Part shown: one piece after another, positions 1-12,000 of the stretch | Layout of the letters: each line of letters starts with the position of its first letter | How positions within the stretch are numbered: the first letter of the stretch is position 1 | Origin: Podocnemis expansa | Taxonomy: Eukaryota; Chordata; Testudines; Podocnemididae | Length of the DNA: 64,000 bases | Assembly: GCA_007922195.1 (NCBI GenBank) | Contig: ML682116.1 | Span: 1,962,072-2,026,071, forward strand | Direction of reading: 5' to 3' | Notes under the pieces: model-generated | Seen by the model: only the letters and a program-made list of their open reading frames with translations | Databases searched by the model: none | Told to the model about the DNA's origin: nothing | Position numbers and translations under genes: made by a program

Positions 1-940
1 TGAGGAATAGATGCAGATGCCGGTTGGGGGACAGTGATAGTGGTTGCATTAAATAAGTGGACTAGTGGACGGGCTCCACCCCACTCTCCCTCTCTTCACA
101 ACAGTAATTACCACCACCAGAGCACAGATAAGAGAGTCAACTCAGTCCAGCCACACATCCTCTTCACAGTGTCCTGCAGCTCCCTCAGCAATGGTGGGTC
201 TCCCCTTTCTTCTCAAAAGCAGCAACAACAACTAAACAGCCAGAGAAGACCCTGTAAGCTAGCAGCAGTAGAGGTAGTGGGGTCACTCCCTTCTTTTTGG
301 AAGACAAGGCCCTCCAGGCAGGACCAGCCAAGGACACCAGCAAGATGGCAAGGGAAAGGGTCTAGTCCTGATGGAGGACTGTAACATGCTCTCTTAGTTC
401 TCCCAGGCAGACAGGTACCTTACTTTAAGCAGCAGCTTTTTGGGTGGTTGGGTGGGTGGGCAGATTTGCTGACTCTTCATATGACCTCTGTAGCTGCCTC
501 TCATTAGGAGGTATTCTGGTGAATAGACTGCAGCTGCTGCAAGGCTGGAGGAGCAACAGAGGCTGAGGGCACTACCTAGCCAGCAATATGGAAATACAAA
601 GCGCACTTGGCAGCTTGAAGGAGCCTGGAGAAGAGCAAGAGCATTCAAGTCTGTGTACCAGCAAAGTAGTGTCCCAGGATGCTGGTAAATGAGGTGGCCC
701 AAGGGTGTCCTGGCCCTGGGGGAAGGCAGAACAGGGTTAGGGCACCACTCACCCTTGAAGTTCACCAGTTTTGGGATCTTACCTAATCCATGGAGCTGAG
801 TGGGGGAGGGATGCAATTGGCCTGTTTACCTGCAACCACTTTCCTTCCAAACAGATGTTCAGTGCTTGGGATCTGAGTTCCTGCTCATTGCCCCTCCAGT
901 AACAGCTGAATCAAAGATGCTAGGTTTTGTTTTTTTTAAA
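1..940. other. Unassigned flanking DNA
   Basis: Short open frames on both strands have no recognisable domain and no splice context. I see no repeat family I can name. A 5' exon of the MED1-like gene could lie in this block but I cannot identify one. Confidence 0.4.
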
Positions 941-1209
941 CAAACAAGGAGATCTATGGCACTTAAAGACTAACTTATTTATTGCATGACTTTTCATGGG
1001 AGAAAATCCCACTTTGTCAGATGCTTTGAAGAGGGGGGAATTTACAGAATGGGAGGAAATAAATGCAGGGAAGTGTAAGTCATGGGACCAGGTCACACTG
1101 TAACAGCAAATCAAAGCAGTTATTAAGACTAAATAAATGTTAGTCTTTTAAGTGCCATGAGACTCCTTGTTTGTTTTACTGAATGGGACTAACATAGCTG
1201 CCCCTTTTA
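941..1209. mobile_element. Penelope-like repeat, inverted pair
   Basis: A left arm (GGCACTTAAAGACTAAC..., then GGGAGAAAATCCCACTTTGTCAGATGC) is followed, after about 100 bases, by a right arm in reverse (TTAGTCTTTTAAGTGCCA...CTCCTTGTTTG) ending in CTAACATAGCTGCCCCTTTT. This is the commonest repeat family of the window. The Penelope-like assignment rests on the hammerhead-type core and inverted-copy habit. Confidence 0.65.
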
Positions 1210-1816
1210 AAGTTGTTGTGTTTTTCTTTCTTTTTTTTTTTTTTTAAACCAACCCCTTCCCTACACCTGCTTCAGTCTATGCCTGATCTATTCAGAGGGC
1301 GCATTTCATACCTTGGCCCAAATCCTTCCTATGTGCATAGTGTGTTTGCCTGGAATGCAGTTGGGTGGACAGTTGTTGGTATTGGTCTCATGTGCAACTA
1401 GAAAACTGTGTGCAAATAATCCCTGGGATCTGAAGAGTTAATGCATTACACCCAACAGTCTCCTCTTCTCCCACCTCTGAGACTGTGGAAGGGGAGTGGA
1501 ATTTCCTTTCCTCTGATCCTGTTGAAAGACCTTCCTCTCTTTGGATGCTGCTGTAGGGAATGACTTTCGTCCTTGAGCTAAAAAGACATTCTTTTTGCAT
1601 TTGGAATGCTCCTGGCTGCAGTAAGTGGGCTTTGTTTCCCACCACTCATCATCCCAGTTAATGCCCCTGGGCCAGTTTGAATTCTTCCTATACATATCCC
1701 GTAATGTAACAAGGGGGTTGTGCCTTTGAACATCAAGGGACCAAATTTATACCTGGTTTAATTCCATGAAAGATGATGGTTGTATTTATACACAGCTTTC
1801 ATTTTGATCAGAGGCC
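1210..1816. other. Unassigned DNA with T-tract
   Basis: It holds a T-rich tract near 1227-1247. No gene, RNA or named repeat can be recognised in the remainder. Confidence 0.4.
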
Positions 1817-2042
1817 GGGGTTACCAGAGACCAAAGCATGGAAAGGAAGACATTGAGGAACACATGGAGAAAATGTAGTATTAATGCAATATTCTTCTAT
1901 TTTTAGGGGGCCTTGGAACGCTTCCCCTTAAAAATAGGGTGTTTCAGGGCATTCCATGTATTTTTAAAATGCCTGCTGGATGGAGGATGTGAAGGTAAAA
2001 AGGAGGGCATGTCCTCCTTTGGCCTGACATTTGGTAATCCTA
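1817..2042 (-). mobile_element. MITE, GGGTTACCAG family
   Basis: The ends are GGGGTTACCAGA and TTTGGTAATCCTA. The inside holds CTATTTTTAGGGGG and AGGAGGGCATGTCCTCCTTT, shared in reverse orientation with the copies at 36765-37054 and 38880-39148. No coding capacity. Confidence 0.7.
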
Positions 2043-2909
2043 TCAGAGGGGGATCTACACAGATCTAGCATGGTGCTTAATATTAGGCTTGATATAGGAC
2101 TAAAAATTCCCCAGCTATCTTCCTGCCTACCTTATTGTCTTCTCCCCTCCCCCCACATCAAAATCCTCTGCGTAAGAAATGTTGCCCCCTGATATTAAAA
2201 GCTGTAAGAGACGGCATACTACCTTGAACAGGAAACTGGTATGAGACTTTTATCAAGTTTTTTAGTAGACTTTTCCTGCAGGTCTCCACTCACTTATCTT
2301 GAATTTCTATTTCAAGAATATGAGAAGGACAATGTTAGAGTTCAGTGCAACCAGGCTGCTTTGTATTTTGAGAGTTATGTGCCTCACTGCTGATTTATTT
2401 AAAAAAATTACCCATCAGGATTTTGGAGGCTTTTTAAAATAATTTTTAAGGACTAATTGGGCTCCGTGTGGGGAGGAGGGTCTGCCCACAGACAGCTCAG
2501 GGTAAGCAAAAGGCCTTAATGTAAGTGTCAATGTGCAAAGGGGATATGCTCATGTCAGTTTATTTTGCATGGGTATAGCAAGCTATTTAAATACACCAGA
2601 GACTTGTCCATGCTTTTGAAGTTGTTTTGAAGTGGTGTCTACACAAAAACTCTGAAAGATGTGGAAAAACAAAATTAACACATGGTAATGCATCCTGGCG
2701 AACAACAATTCAACAGTGCCTATTATGACAATTCTTGTAAGCAAAATTTGAATCCTCTTTTCCTCTGTTTCCTACCTGATGTGCAACATCTCTGATCTCA
2801 GCTATATCATTTAAGTAGAACGGATATGAATAAAGTTTTCTTTTTACTGATAAAGTTACCTGTAAAATATAGTATTGCATGTTTTAGAAAATTTCAAAAT
2901 ATTTTTCAG
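2043..2909. other. Unassigned DNA before MED1-like exon 1
   Basis: AT-rich DNA without a recognisable gene or repeat. It may be intron, if an upstream MED1-like exon exists outside the visible part. Confidence 0.4.
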
Positions 2910-3013
2910 ATCCCATGAAACTTATTTCAACAACTGCTTTAATGGACAAGCTGCATCTAAAATATGCACAAAAACCCTGGACTGAAACTCTGAAACTTGT
3001 ACGTCTTTGCATG
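2910..3013 (+). CDS. MED1L: MED1-like exon 1 (first recognised)
   Basis: The acceptor TTTTTCAG ends at 2909, the ATG is at 2915 and the donor is ATG|GTAAGA. It encodes 33 residues including LMDKLHLKYAQKPWTETLKL, matching the start of the conserved N-terminal part of MED1. The five bases before the ATG are in an open frame, so the true start could lie in an earlier exon; phase at the end is 0. Confidence 0.8.
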
Positions 3014-6000
3014 GTAAGAAACATCAATAAATTTTTTGACACCTAGAGAAGCCGAGAGAAGAAAGTTTGACCAACAGGCAAGCAACAGGAATGTCTCTAA
3101 TCTGAAATTTCTCTGGGACATGTTTTAAAGGTGAACAGAAAAGGTTACAACTAGTAAAGGCTGAATTCTGACTTCTGTTTGTCTTACAATTGACATAGAT
3201 AACAGGAAACAGCTCCCTGCACTGTTTTAAGGTAACTTTTTTGGGCCAAATGCAGGCCTCATTTGATAGTCTTAGCAACTTTCACCATATTCCATAGAGC
3301 AGTGATCTTCACTATTTTCAAATAGGGGGCCCTTTGGTAAAAACTTTCAATTTGAGAACTGCTGACTCCTGCTTTTGGGAAGGTGCTCCTTGGCCTGCCC
3401 CTTCCTGTTCACCACCCCAGCTTCAACTTGGCCCTCTCTTCCAAGGTCTGCCAGTCCCATTCATCCTTTCCCATTGTCTGCTCTCCTCTCTCAAGCCAAA
3501 CCACAATACCTCCCTGTCCTAGCTCTGCTCAGCAGCCCAGCCCCAGAATGTATGTTCCCCACTGTGCTGAGCAAACAGCCTGATTCTTCAGTCCATTCCC
3601 AAGCCCAGGTCTGATTCCTTCCTAGCAGCAGCCAGGTATTCCTGTGGGCTTAGTCCCCAGGCAGTGGGGGGCGGTCCTCCCAGGAAACTTCCCCCTCTTA
3701 TCAGGAAGAAAGTGTGGTCAGGGATGGTCTCTCAATGTGAAGTGAAAAGGAGCTGTAGAGTAAGGATGGGGGTCTCCAGGTGGGCATTACAGCCCACCAT
3801 GCTGGGGAGAGGGAGAACAGCCACCTCGACCACTCTCTGCACTCCTGGGACCCTGTGAGGTGGCAAGTGAGCCACTCACCAGCAGATCAGCGCCACGCTT
3901 GGCAGGGAGTCGAGGTCAGCAGTTGACTTACTGTTGGGAGGAGTGGCCACATGAGCAGGAGAACAAACAAGGAGTCCTTTGGCACTTAAAGAGTAACAAA
4001 TTTATTTATTGCATGCTCTTTCATGGGAGAAAATACCACTTCATCAGATGCTTTGAAGATGGAGGAAGCACTCCCCTCTGCCTGCGGGAGACTTGACTCC
4101 CAGCAGCAATGTTCCCTTCTGGTGGTTTTGCCCCTTCCACTGAGATCACTCCATGAAGATGTGTGAGGAGCAGGCAGGGAGAGTCTCAAAGTGAGGCAGT
4201 GACACAACCAAAAGACACCACTGTTTGGAGTGGGGGAAATGCTTGCAGCCCTGCTTCTCTCCCAACGAAGCAAAAAAGGCACTAGACAGTGCTAATCGCT
4301 TCCCTCAGCTCCTCTCCCGCTCCTGTGGCTGCTGCTCCCAGCAGCAACTCTGACTGCTCTCACCCCACGCAGTGACCTGCCCAGTGTCACTCATTGCCTC
4401 ACAGGGCCGTGGCTGGGAGTGTAGAGGGTGGAGGTGGTTGCTCTTCCCTCTCTTTCTGGATTGGTGGGCTGCACTGCCCATGTGGAGAGCCCTTCACACA
4501 ACTCCTTCCAGTCTCACCCCAGCTTTTCAGTTATGTTGTGGGAAGTCACATTTAGGATTGATGACTTGTGGGCCTTGCAATGAAGAATACAGCACCTAGA
4601 GGCTTGAGATTTTTACATTAGCCTCAACGAAAGAATGGCTAATCTTCACTAGCCACAGAAAGTTTGATGTTAGGTTGAACTAAACTCGCACTTGTAAGTT
4701 CAAACTAACACTTAGTTTGAACTAGAACACACAGTTAGTTCAAAGTGTTCTTCTGTGTCCAAATTGCACCTAGTTCAAACTAAAGTTTGAACTAAGTGCT
4801 TAAGTCCAGGCTAACCACTGGCAGTAACAAGTTCAAACTAAGCATTTCTTAGTTTGAACTAAGGTATTTCTTAGTTCTAACTAGGGAAAGCCTAGGGTGG
4901 CCATGGGCTAAGTTAGTCCGGACTAAGCTTCCTTAGTTTGGACAAACTTGTCAGTGTAGATGTAGCCAATGAGTCCCAGGGCTGTAATCCCACAAAAATG
5001 TACACATCCTAAACCCTGAACACAGGGAATAGTCCCGTTAATGGGATAGTGCACAGAGAATAAAATGAAGCATGTGTATAAATCACTGTTGGCTTGTGAC
5101 CTAAGTAAGGAGCTCAGGATTTGGCGCTTCATGAGGGACTGTAGGGAAGCCCCTATCTAGACTCTTCTTTATCATTTTCACTTTAAAGGTATTAATGGTT
5201 TTGGTCTCCATGTTGGTGACCCAACTTAAATGTGAAAAGTGGTGGCTCCAGCACAAATGTGAATGCAGCATAGAATGAGCCAATCATATTTGTGTCCATG
5301 TCCCCCTTCCATCATCTTTATTAATACTTAACTAAAAAATTCTCCTAACAAAATTAGGGCATAATTCCTCTGACTGTTAAACCTGTACTGGAGCAGGATA
5401 GAGTGAACAAAAATGGCAGACAATGGACTTTCAAAACTTCCAGTATTTGAAAAAAAGAAGAGAGATTTTGGAAGATATCAGACCATACCTGCCAGCAAGG
5501 AGGTTTGGAGATCCTAATTTCTAATTGGCTTGATATTTTCAAATATAATTTTGGCCCTGATTCTGCAAATGCTTACACTTGGGTCCTTACTTAGTGTTTG
5601 TTCATTTCATCCAAAAGAATTCATGGACAGGAGCTCCTTGTGCTTTCTTTAAGCACTCAGATTGTAAGCTGTTTGGGTCAGGAACTCTCTCTCTCTCCTC
5701 TGTCTGTACAGAACCTAGTACAGTGGGTCATGGTCCATGACTAGGGCTTGTAGGTGCTACAAATAATTTAAAAGGTCTTTATTGCAGTTGCATTTATTTC
5801 AGACTGGGTTTGAATCTTTTTAATTCGTGTACAGAATCCAGTTTTTCTTTGGGTGGGGATGTTTGAAATGATCTTTTTTTCCTGCCTGTTGTGCTAGGAT
5901 AAAGCACCTCGAGATTCCATTAGTACTATTCCACATCATCCACTGCCCTCTTGCTTGGAGAAGATTCAAAGGACTTTAAATGGTAACAAGCTGCAAGAAA

Positions 6001-9000
6001 ATTCATAATCCATTGTTGGTTGATCTGTTGAAATTGCCTGTATAAAGGATGCAATGGGAAGAGGGGTGGTTACTCATTTTTCATATCAAGGTTGTGTCCT
6101 GAGACTTCCAATCAGAATTAAGACTCCAGTATGCCAGAAACTGTATAAATACAGAGGCAGACACAATCCCAAAGGGTGTGTCTACATTGACAAGTTAGTT
6201 CAAATTAAGGAGCCTTAATTCGAACTAACTTAGTTCACTTCTACCATAGACTTTCACTAGTTCGTATTAAGGAATTCCTTAATTTGAACTAATGAAAGTT
6301 TAGTTTGAATTAGTAACACCCATATTTAATTTGAACTAAGCACTTACTTCAGGGGTTGGCAACCCTCAGCATGTATGGCAAATTTGGCATGTGAGCCGAT
6401 CCTGAGCTCAGGCGTCCCCACTGGCCCCGCCACCAAGCATGGCCTGAAGGTTGGGGCCACAAGAGCCAGAGCAGGGTGGTGCGGCTTGGTTTGGGGGGCT
6501 GGTGCGGCAAGGCTCAGTGCCTGGGGCCAAAGCGGCTTGGTACAGCTCAGGAACCGGTGTGGCTCGGCTCAGAGCAGGGGGCCAGACCAGCGTGGCTCAG
6601 TGAGGGGGACAGAGTGGCTCGGCACGGCTTGGGGGAGGGGCCGGTGTGGCATGAGGCCCATGGTCAATCGGCCCCTGCAGTGGAGGGGAGCGGGACAGCT
6701 CATCCATACTCCCACACATCCTGAGGCCACCTGCCCCCAGGGACCCTACCCTCGCCCCTCACAATCCAGAGTCCCTGGCTCTGCCCCCATTTGGCCCTGC
6801 CCCTGGCACCTGATGAGGGTACAGTGGACAGGGCTGGCATGCAGGGGTGTCACTGGCACTGGGCACCTGGGGCACATGCCCCGAATTCCAGCGCCAGTGC
6901 CCCGGATCTGGCAGGGCTACCCCTCTCCTGATTGGGCCGGAGATCCAGGGCCCAGCCGCCTGTGGCCACTTCCAGCCCCATCCCTGGCCAGGGATGCGGG
7001 GCCTGGCTGCCCACGGCCGCTTCCAGCCCTGTCTCTGGCCAGGGATGTGGGGCCTGGCTGCCCACGGCTACTTCCAGCCCCGTCTCTGGCCAGGCATGTG
7101 GGGCCTAGCCGCCCGTGGTGGCACGGCAGCTTCCGGCCCTGTCCCTGGCCAGGGGGTGGGACCTGTGGGTGGGGGGGCGGGGGCTGTGGGCCAGGGGCAG
7201 GGCCTGGGCCCGTGCCCCAGGGCAGCGACACCCCTGCTGGCATGGAGGCTGGTAGAGGTTGCCGACCCCTGGCTTAGTTTGATTCTTAGTTCAAACTAAG
7301 GGCAGCGTAGACCAGGATTAAGCCTTAATTCAAACTAAATAAATTCAGATTAGGGCAGTTAGTTTGAATTAACAAAGTGCACTAATTGGACTTAATGTTT
7401 AAGTCAAATTAGTGCACTTTGTTAATTCGAGTTGCTAAGGTCAGGTTTAGCTTGAATTAAGGTTGAATTTATTAGTTTGAGTTTGTTAATTTGAACTAAC
7501 TTTTGTAGTACAGACATAGCCAAAGAGTTTACGGATTGATATTTAAGTTTAAGTTGGGTTAAAACAGTTCTAAAACCCTGATCCTGAGAATTAACTCCTT
7601 CCGATAAATATCAGCACATGGTTAAAGAATGGTTTATTTTATTAGTAATGAGAAATATTCTCTTACGTTATCTATACTGTTAAATCATACTTTGAAGCAA
7701 AATAATTTTTTCCTAGTACATTTCTAGTACCTTCATTTTTTCCTAGTATGTTGAAATCTGATGAAACAATTTTCTCTCTTCAGCTAAATATTTATCTACT
7801 GTGATGAACAGATTGGAATTTTTATCCAAACAAAAGGGGTAAGTTTGTTTATACATTTAAAGTAAATAAAACAGAACTGCTTCAGATCCAGTGAGAGTTA
7901 CCATATGGATCACTATCATTTTGTGAACTTTTTTGTATTTGGTATTCTAATGGGGTGTGTTATGCGGAGAAAACAGAGGGTATGTAACTGTCTCATCTCA
8001 TTAATTTGTGGCATTTTTAGAAGTGATTGTTCGTGTTGGGTTGAGGAAGCCATGCAAAGGCTAAGGTAAGTAACTGCTAGACAAATTGATAATGCAACTC
8101 ACAGATGAGCAGATCACAAGTACATTCTCTGGTTGGATAGTTATCAGGTACTAAACCAAGAAATAAAATAAACTCTCCTCCTTTCTTCACACAACAAAAC
8201 TTCCAGCTGTACAATGCCTTTTCCTTCTCTATAGGTTGAACTTTCACATTAGCCCTAATGGGACAGCTTGCTATTTAACATCAGACATGTTCTATGTAGA
8301 AGTTCAGTTGGAGAAAGATGGAAAGGTGTCAGATGTAAAACTGGCTCACACTGGAGAAACTCCCGTGGTAAGTTGATCTGCTTTGTGTGTGCGTGTGTGT
8401 GTGTTTTTAAACATGCTCCTCATGTAACAAACAATCTTGTTTCTACGGCTCCTTTTTTCTGAATGTGGTTCATGATGAGATCCTGGTAGCTGGTTGGGAA
8501 AACACCAATTAAGATACTTCTCTGCTGCTGGAACAAGCTTCCAATTGCCTATTATGCTAGCTGACATAAACATACTTGTATATCTAAATGTCCTGATATA
8601 CTAGTTCCTACAAGACAGCAATTGGTACTACTTGGAACTCTCTTCTCAGCATTCTAAATGGCACTGATTCGACAGGTATGCAGGCTGAGCTGTTCTCATA
8701 GCTAGACAATGTTTGTATTTTTTGTCTTACGTCTTCACAGTTCTATAATATATTGGAATGAGCTCTTGTGAGCTGTTTGTTAAAATTCTGCCTCCAAGCA
8801 TAAAGGGAAGAGGGTGATTACTCTGTTTCTAACTTCTTCTCTAAATATTGCTATACCCAGACCTTCCACCAGATATCTCCCCCTTTTTGAAGCCCTACAA
8901 GTTGAACACTTCAGTTCTATTGCTGGGGTGCTAAGAATTGCAGGAAGTGCCGTTTAAGTGCAGGTACATGTAAGAATTCCATTAAAGTGCTGTATTCCCA

Positions 9001-12000
9001 GTAGGGTTGCCCTAACTGTTGTTATGAGCTAGAATTTCTCAGCCATCTTCTCTACAAGTGCACACGTTCCAGCTAGTGGGGATTGTCATAGGGGAGATTT
9101 TTCTTCTGGGTAGCCCTTGTTAAAATATTTGCAGAACATCACTGTGTTATAGAAGGGTTGCTGCTGCTGTTTATTAGGTGATCACATTAGATTAGGGGCT
9201 GGCAACCCAAACGATAAGCCAAACAGGGAGCAGGGCTGTCCATAGGGTGGTGCAGGGCCCCAGGCCAATCAGCATCCGTGGGGCCACTGCACCCTCCCAC
9301 CCCCACCCCCCAGTGGGGGGTGAGGCAAGCTGGCCCAGGCCAAAGGCAGTAGGGATCCGGTTGGGAGTGTGGAACCCAGCTTCCACCTTTGGCCGGGTCA
9401 CCCCACCCCCCCGGATGGGGAACTGAAAGCTGTAGATAGGGGGCAGCGGTGCAGGCCCAATGCTGCCCTGCTCACAGCAGGACAGCTCAGGGCCCATTGC
9501 GCCTCTTAGCCCCCCCCCCCCCCGACAGTCCTGACAGGGAGTCCTGTGGCACTTAAAAGACTAACAAATTTGTTAGTCTTTAAGTGCCACAGAACTCCTT
9601 GTTTATTTTGCTGAACTAGACCAGGGTTGGCAACACAGGAGGGGAGAAGAGGCATTCTCCCCTCCTGACCCTGCCCTGCAACCGCAGGACCTGGAGCCAT
9701 GGCATTGTAGCGCTGGCAGGGATGTGCGGGTGGCACACACTTCCTCTCTCCGCTGGCGGGGCAGAGCAGCGCTGCCCTGCCTACCAGCCGGCCCTCCCTC
9801 CCAAAAGCAGCTGGCAGGAAGCTGGACCTTGCGGAGGTGTGGCCCTGGAACAGCTCCTCTGTGGAGTTCAGGCTGCTTCTACCCGGCACCCCAGGCCCTG
9901 GATCAGGCCCACTCAGTCTTGGGCTGGCCGGGTAGAAGCAGCCTGACCTCCATGGTGGGGCAGTGCCAGGGCCTGGCCTCCGCAAGGCTGAGCTCCCCGC
10001 TGGCTGCTTTTGGGAGGGAGGGCCGGCTGGTAGGCAGGGCAGCACTATTCTGCCCCGCCAGTGGAGGGAGGGAGGGAAGGACGGAGCACATGCTGCCCAC
10101 ACCCCTCTCTAGCCCCTGCCAGCACTAGAGAGCCGCAGTGCAACTGCTGAGCTCGCTCCAGCTCATGCGGTTGTGTGGGGGACGGGGGGTGGTGGTGAGC
10201 AGGGATGCCCCGGGCACACCTGGCTTTCTGGAAGAGACTTCCAGGGAGCCAGAAGGGGATGCTCAGTGAGCTACAGGTGGCTCACTGAGCCCATGTTGCC
10301 GATCCCCAAACTAGACTAATGTGGCTACCCTTTGGAGCTTGCAAAAAGATAAGAAGAGCCAATTTTTGAAAATCCTTCAATGGTCAAGTGCGTTGAGAAC
10401 TGCAATGGATGTAGCCTCTCCTGGTGGGGGGAACTGGGCCAGGGTGCCTGCTGCAGTGTCCCTTGATGGGGGGGTGGATCCAGAGCTCAGAGCTGCAAGG
10501 GGCGGTAGGCAAAAAGCCATGTGTGGCTCTGGAGCCACAGGTTGCAGACCCCTTATACTATGTCAAGGTTGAAACAAACTGGTGAGTGAAGTGTGGAGGA
10601 GCTTGTGCTACTGCTGTCAGTGCTATTCTTGTTTTGTGCCTAAACAGTACTTCAGGGCTGTTAGCCCAAAAATCTGAAAAGACTACAAATTAGCTCAAGA
10701 TAAATTGGAATGAATGTGCCTAGCAAAGAAAATCCATTAGTTATGTTTGTGTATCTTATTAAGAATGGAAGAGCATATATTCAAGGACCACAGCACACTT
10801 GCCAATAAAAAAAACCTGCAAAGACATGGTAGATTGTAGAAATAGTGTCTTTGATAAATTCTCTCTTGCCTAGTCAGTCACACACAGCCACTCTCTTAGC
10901 TTAGTTTCAAAGCTGTAGCCTTTTTCTTTTAGTATTCACATGTTAAGATTTTGGAATAACTAATTGATTTTGAATTCTGTTGAGTAAAATGAAGAATAAT
11001 GTTATTTTCACCAGTAAAATATTTAAGGAGCTATTCCATAAACTGTGCTAGGAAAGTCTGAACTTTATTTATTTTTTCTCTAGGTTTGTGATGATCTTTT
11101 GCAACTTCTAAGGTATTGAATTGCTTGAAGTTCTGTGGATGATTAGAAGGAAATTATTTAATGCCCTAGAGAACCTATTATTCTCCAAATAATTTATGGA
11201 ACATTTAAATTAGTATTGTGTTTTAAAGGTAATAGTATAAGAGCTTCCCCTTCTAAAACATCTTAATATCAGGAAGCTACTTATTGATAAAAAGAATAAA
11301 AAAGAAAATATCAACTTAAGTATGAAGCCAGGTGAAATTTAAGACATTTTTCTCATCAATGTTCATATTTAAACATATGCTTAAAATATTTTAAAAATTC
11401 AGCTTAACTTCTATGCATTGGAGGGCTTTTTTGTTTCTAATTTTGTAAGTTAGAGGAAAGGAAATACAAACATTTTAGAAAATAACTACAGACAACAGGT
11501 TATATTCAGTTTTTAGAGTAATTCAATTGAATTTAATGGAGTTGCATCTCCTTACACAAGCAATGTGTATGAGCTCTTTCTGTCAATTGATCTTTCAGTT
11601 CTTTAGCTATCTTGTACTATGGCAGTGCAAATGAATCATAATCTGTGCTGTTCTTCAAAATGTGAAAGAGAGAGGGCCTGCGTATCACAAGCAATGATAT
11701 TTCTAGAACAAATTATGTAATGGGTTTAAAAATTCCTGTGGGCAAATATTTCTTGACCTGTCTCCACATTGCCTATTCCAAAAGTGACTTGGGTATTTTA
11801 TATGTTTCTTACTGGGGAAGGGAAAAGAAGAAGAGAGAGGAAAAAAAAAAAAAAAGGATGGGTGAGAAAGGGAAAAGAGAGGTTATCTGACTTTCCACTA
11901 GTATTGCACAGTGGTCATCTGAAACATTATTTGTCTCAAACTTCAAACTGTTAGTATATCTAATTTCAAAACATGTGGCTAGCTGAGTTCAAAACTTCAG

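Larger units (their letters stand above)
6350..7271. mobile_element. hAT-like MITE, middle layer
   Basis: Inverted ends CAGGGGTTGGCAACC and GTTGCCGACCCCTG. Flanking 8-mers ACTTACTT and GCTTAGTT match at 6 of 8, a decayed 8-bp duplication typical of hAT. GC-rich interior with open frames (up to 300 codons) that are composition artefacts without domains. It is itself split by the element at 6842-7236. Confidence 0.75.
6174..7521. mobile_element. Harbinger-like MITE, outer layer of a three-element nest
   Basis: It begins GGGTGTGTCTACA and ends TACAGACATAGCC, with AAA on both sides (6171-6173, 7522-7524). The inside holds TTAATTCGAACTAA-type units in both arms. The element is split by a hAT-like insertion at 6350-7271. 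Confidence 0.78.

Noticed and set aside
6375..7299. Open frames of up to 300 codons on the + strand and shorter ones on the - strand
   Set aside because: They span three nested MITEs and a GC-rich minisatellite; the text is Pro/Gly/Trp-rich without a domain, so they are composition artefacts.
9506..10128. 198-codon and 134-codon frames on opposite strands with near-identical text
   Set aside because: The similarity of the two frames is caused by the internal palindrome of a MITE, not by coding.
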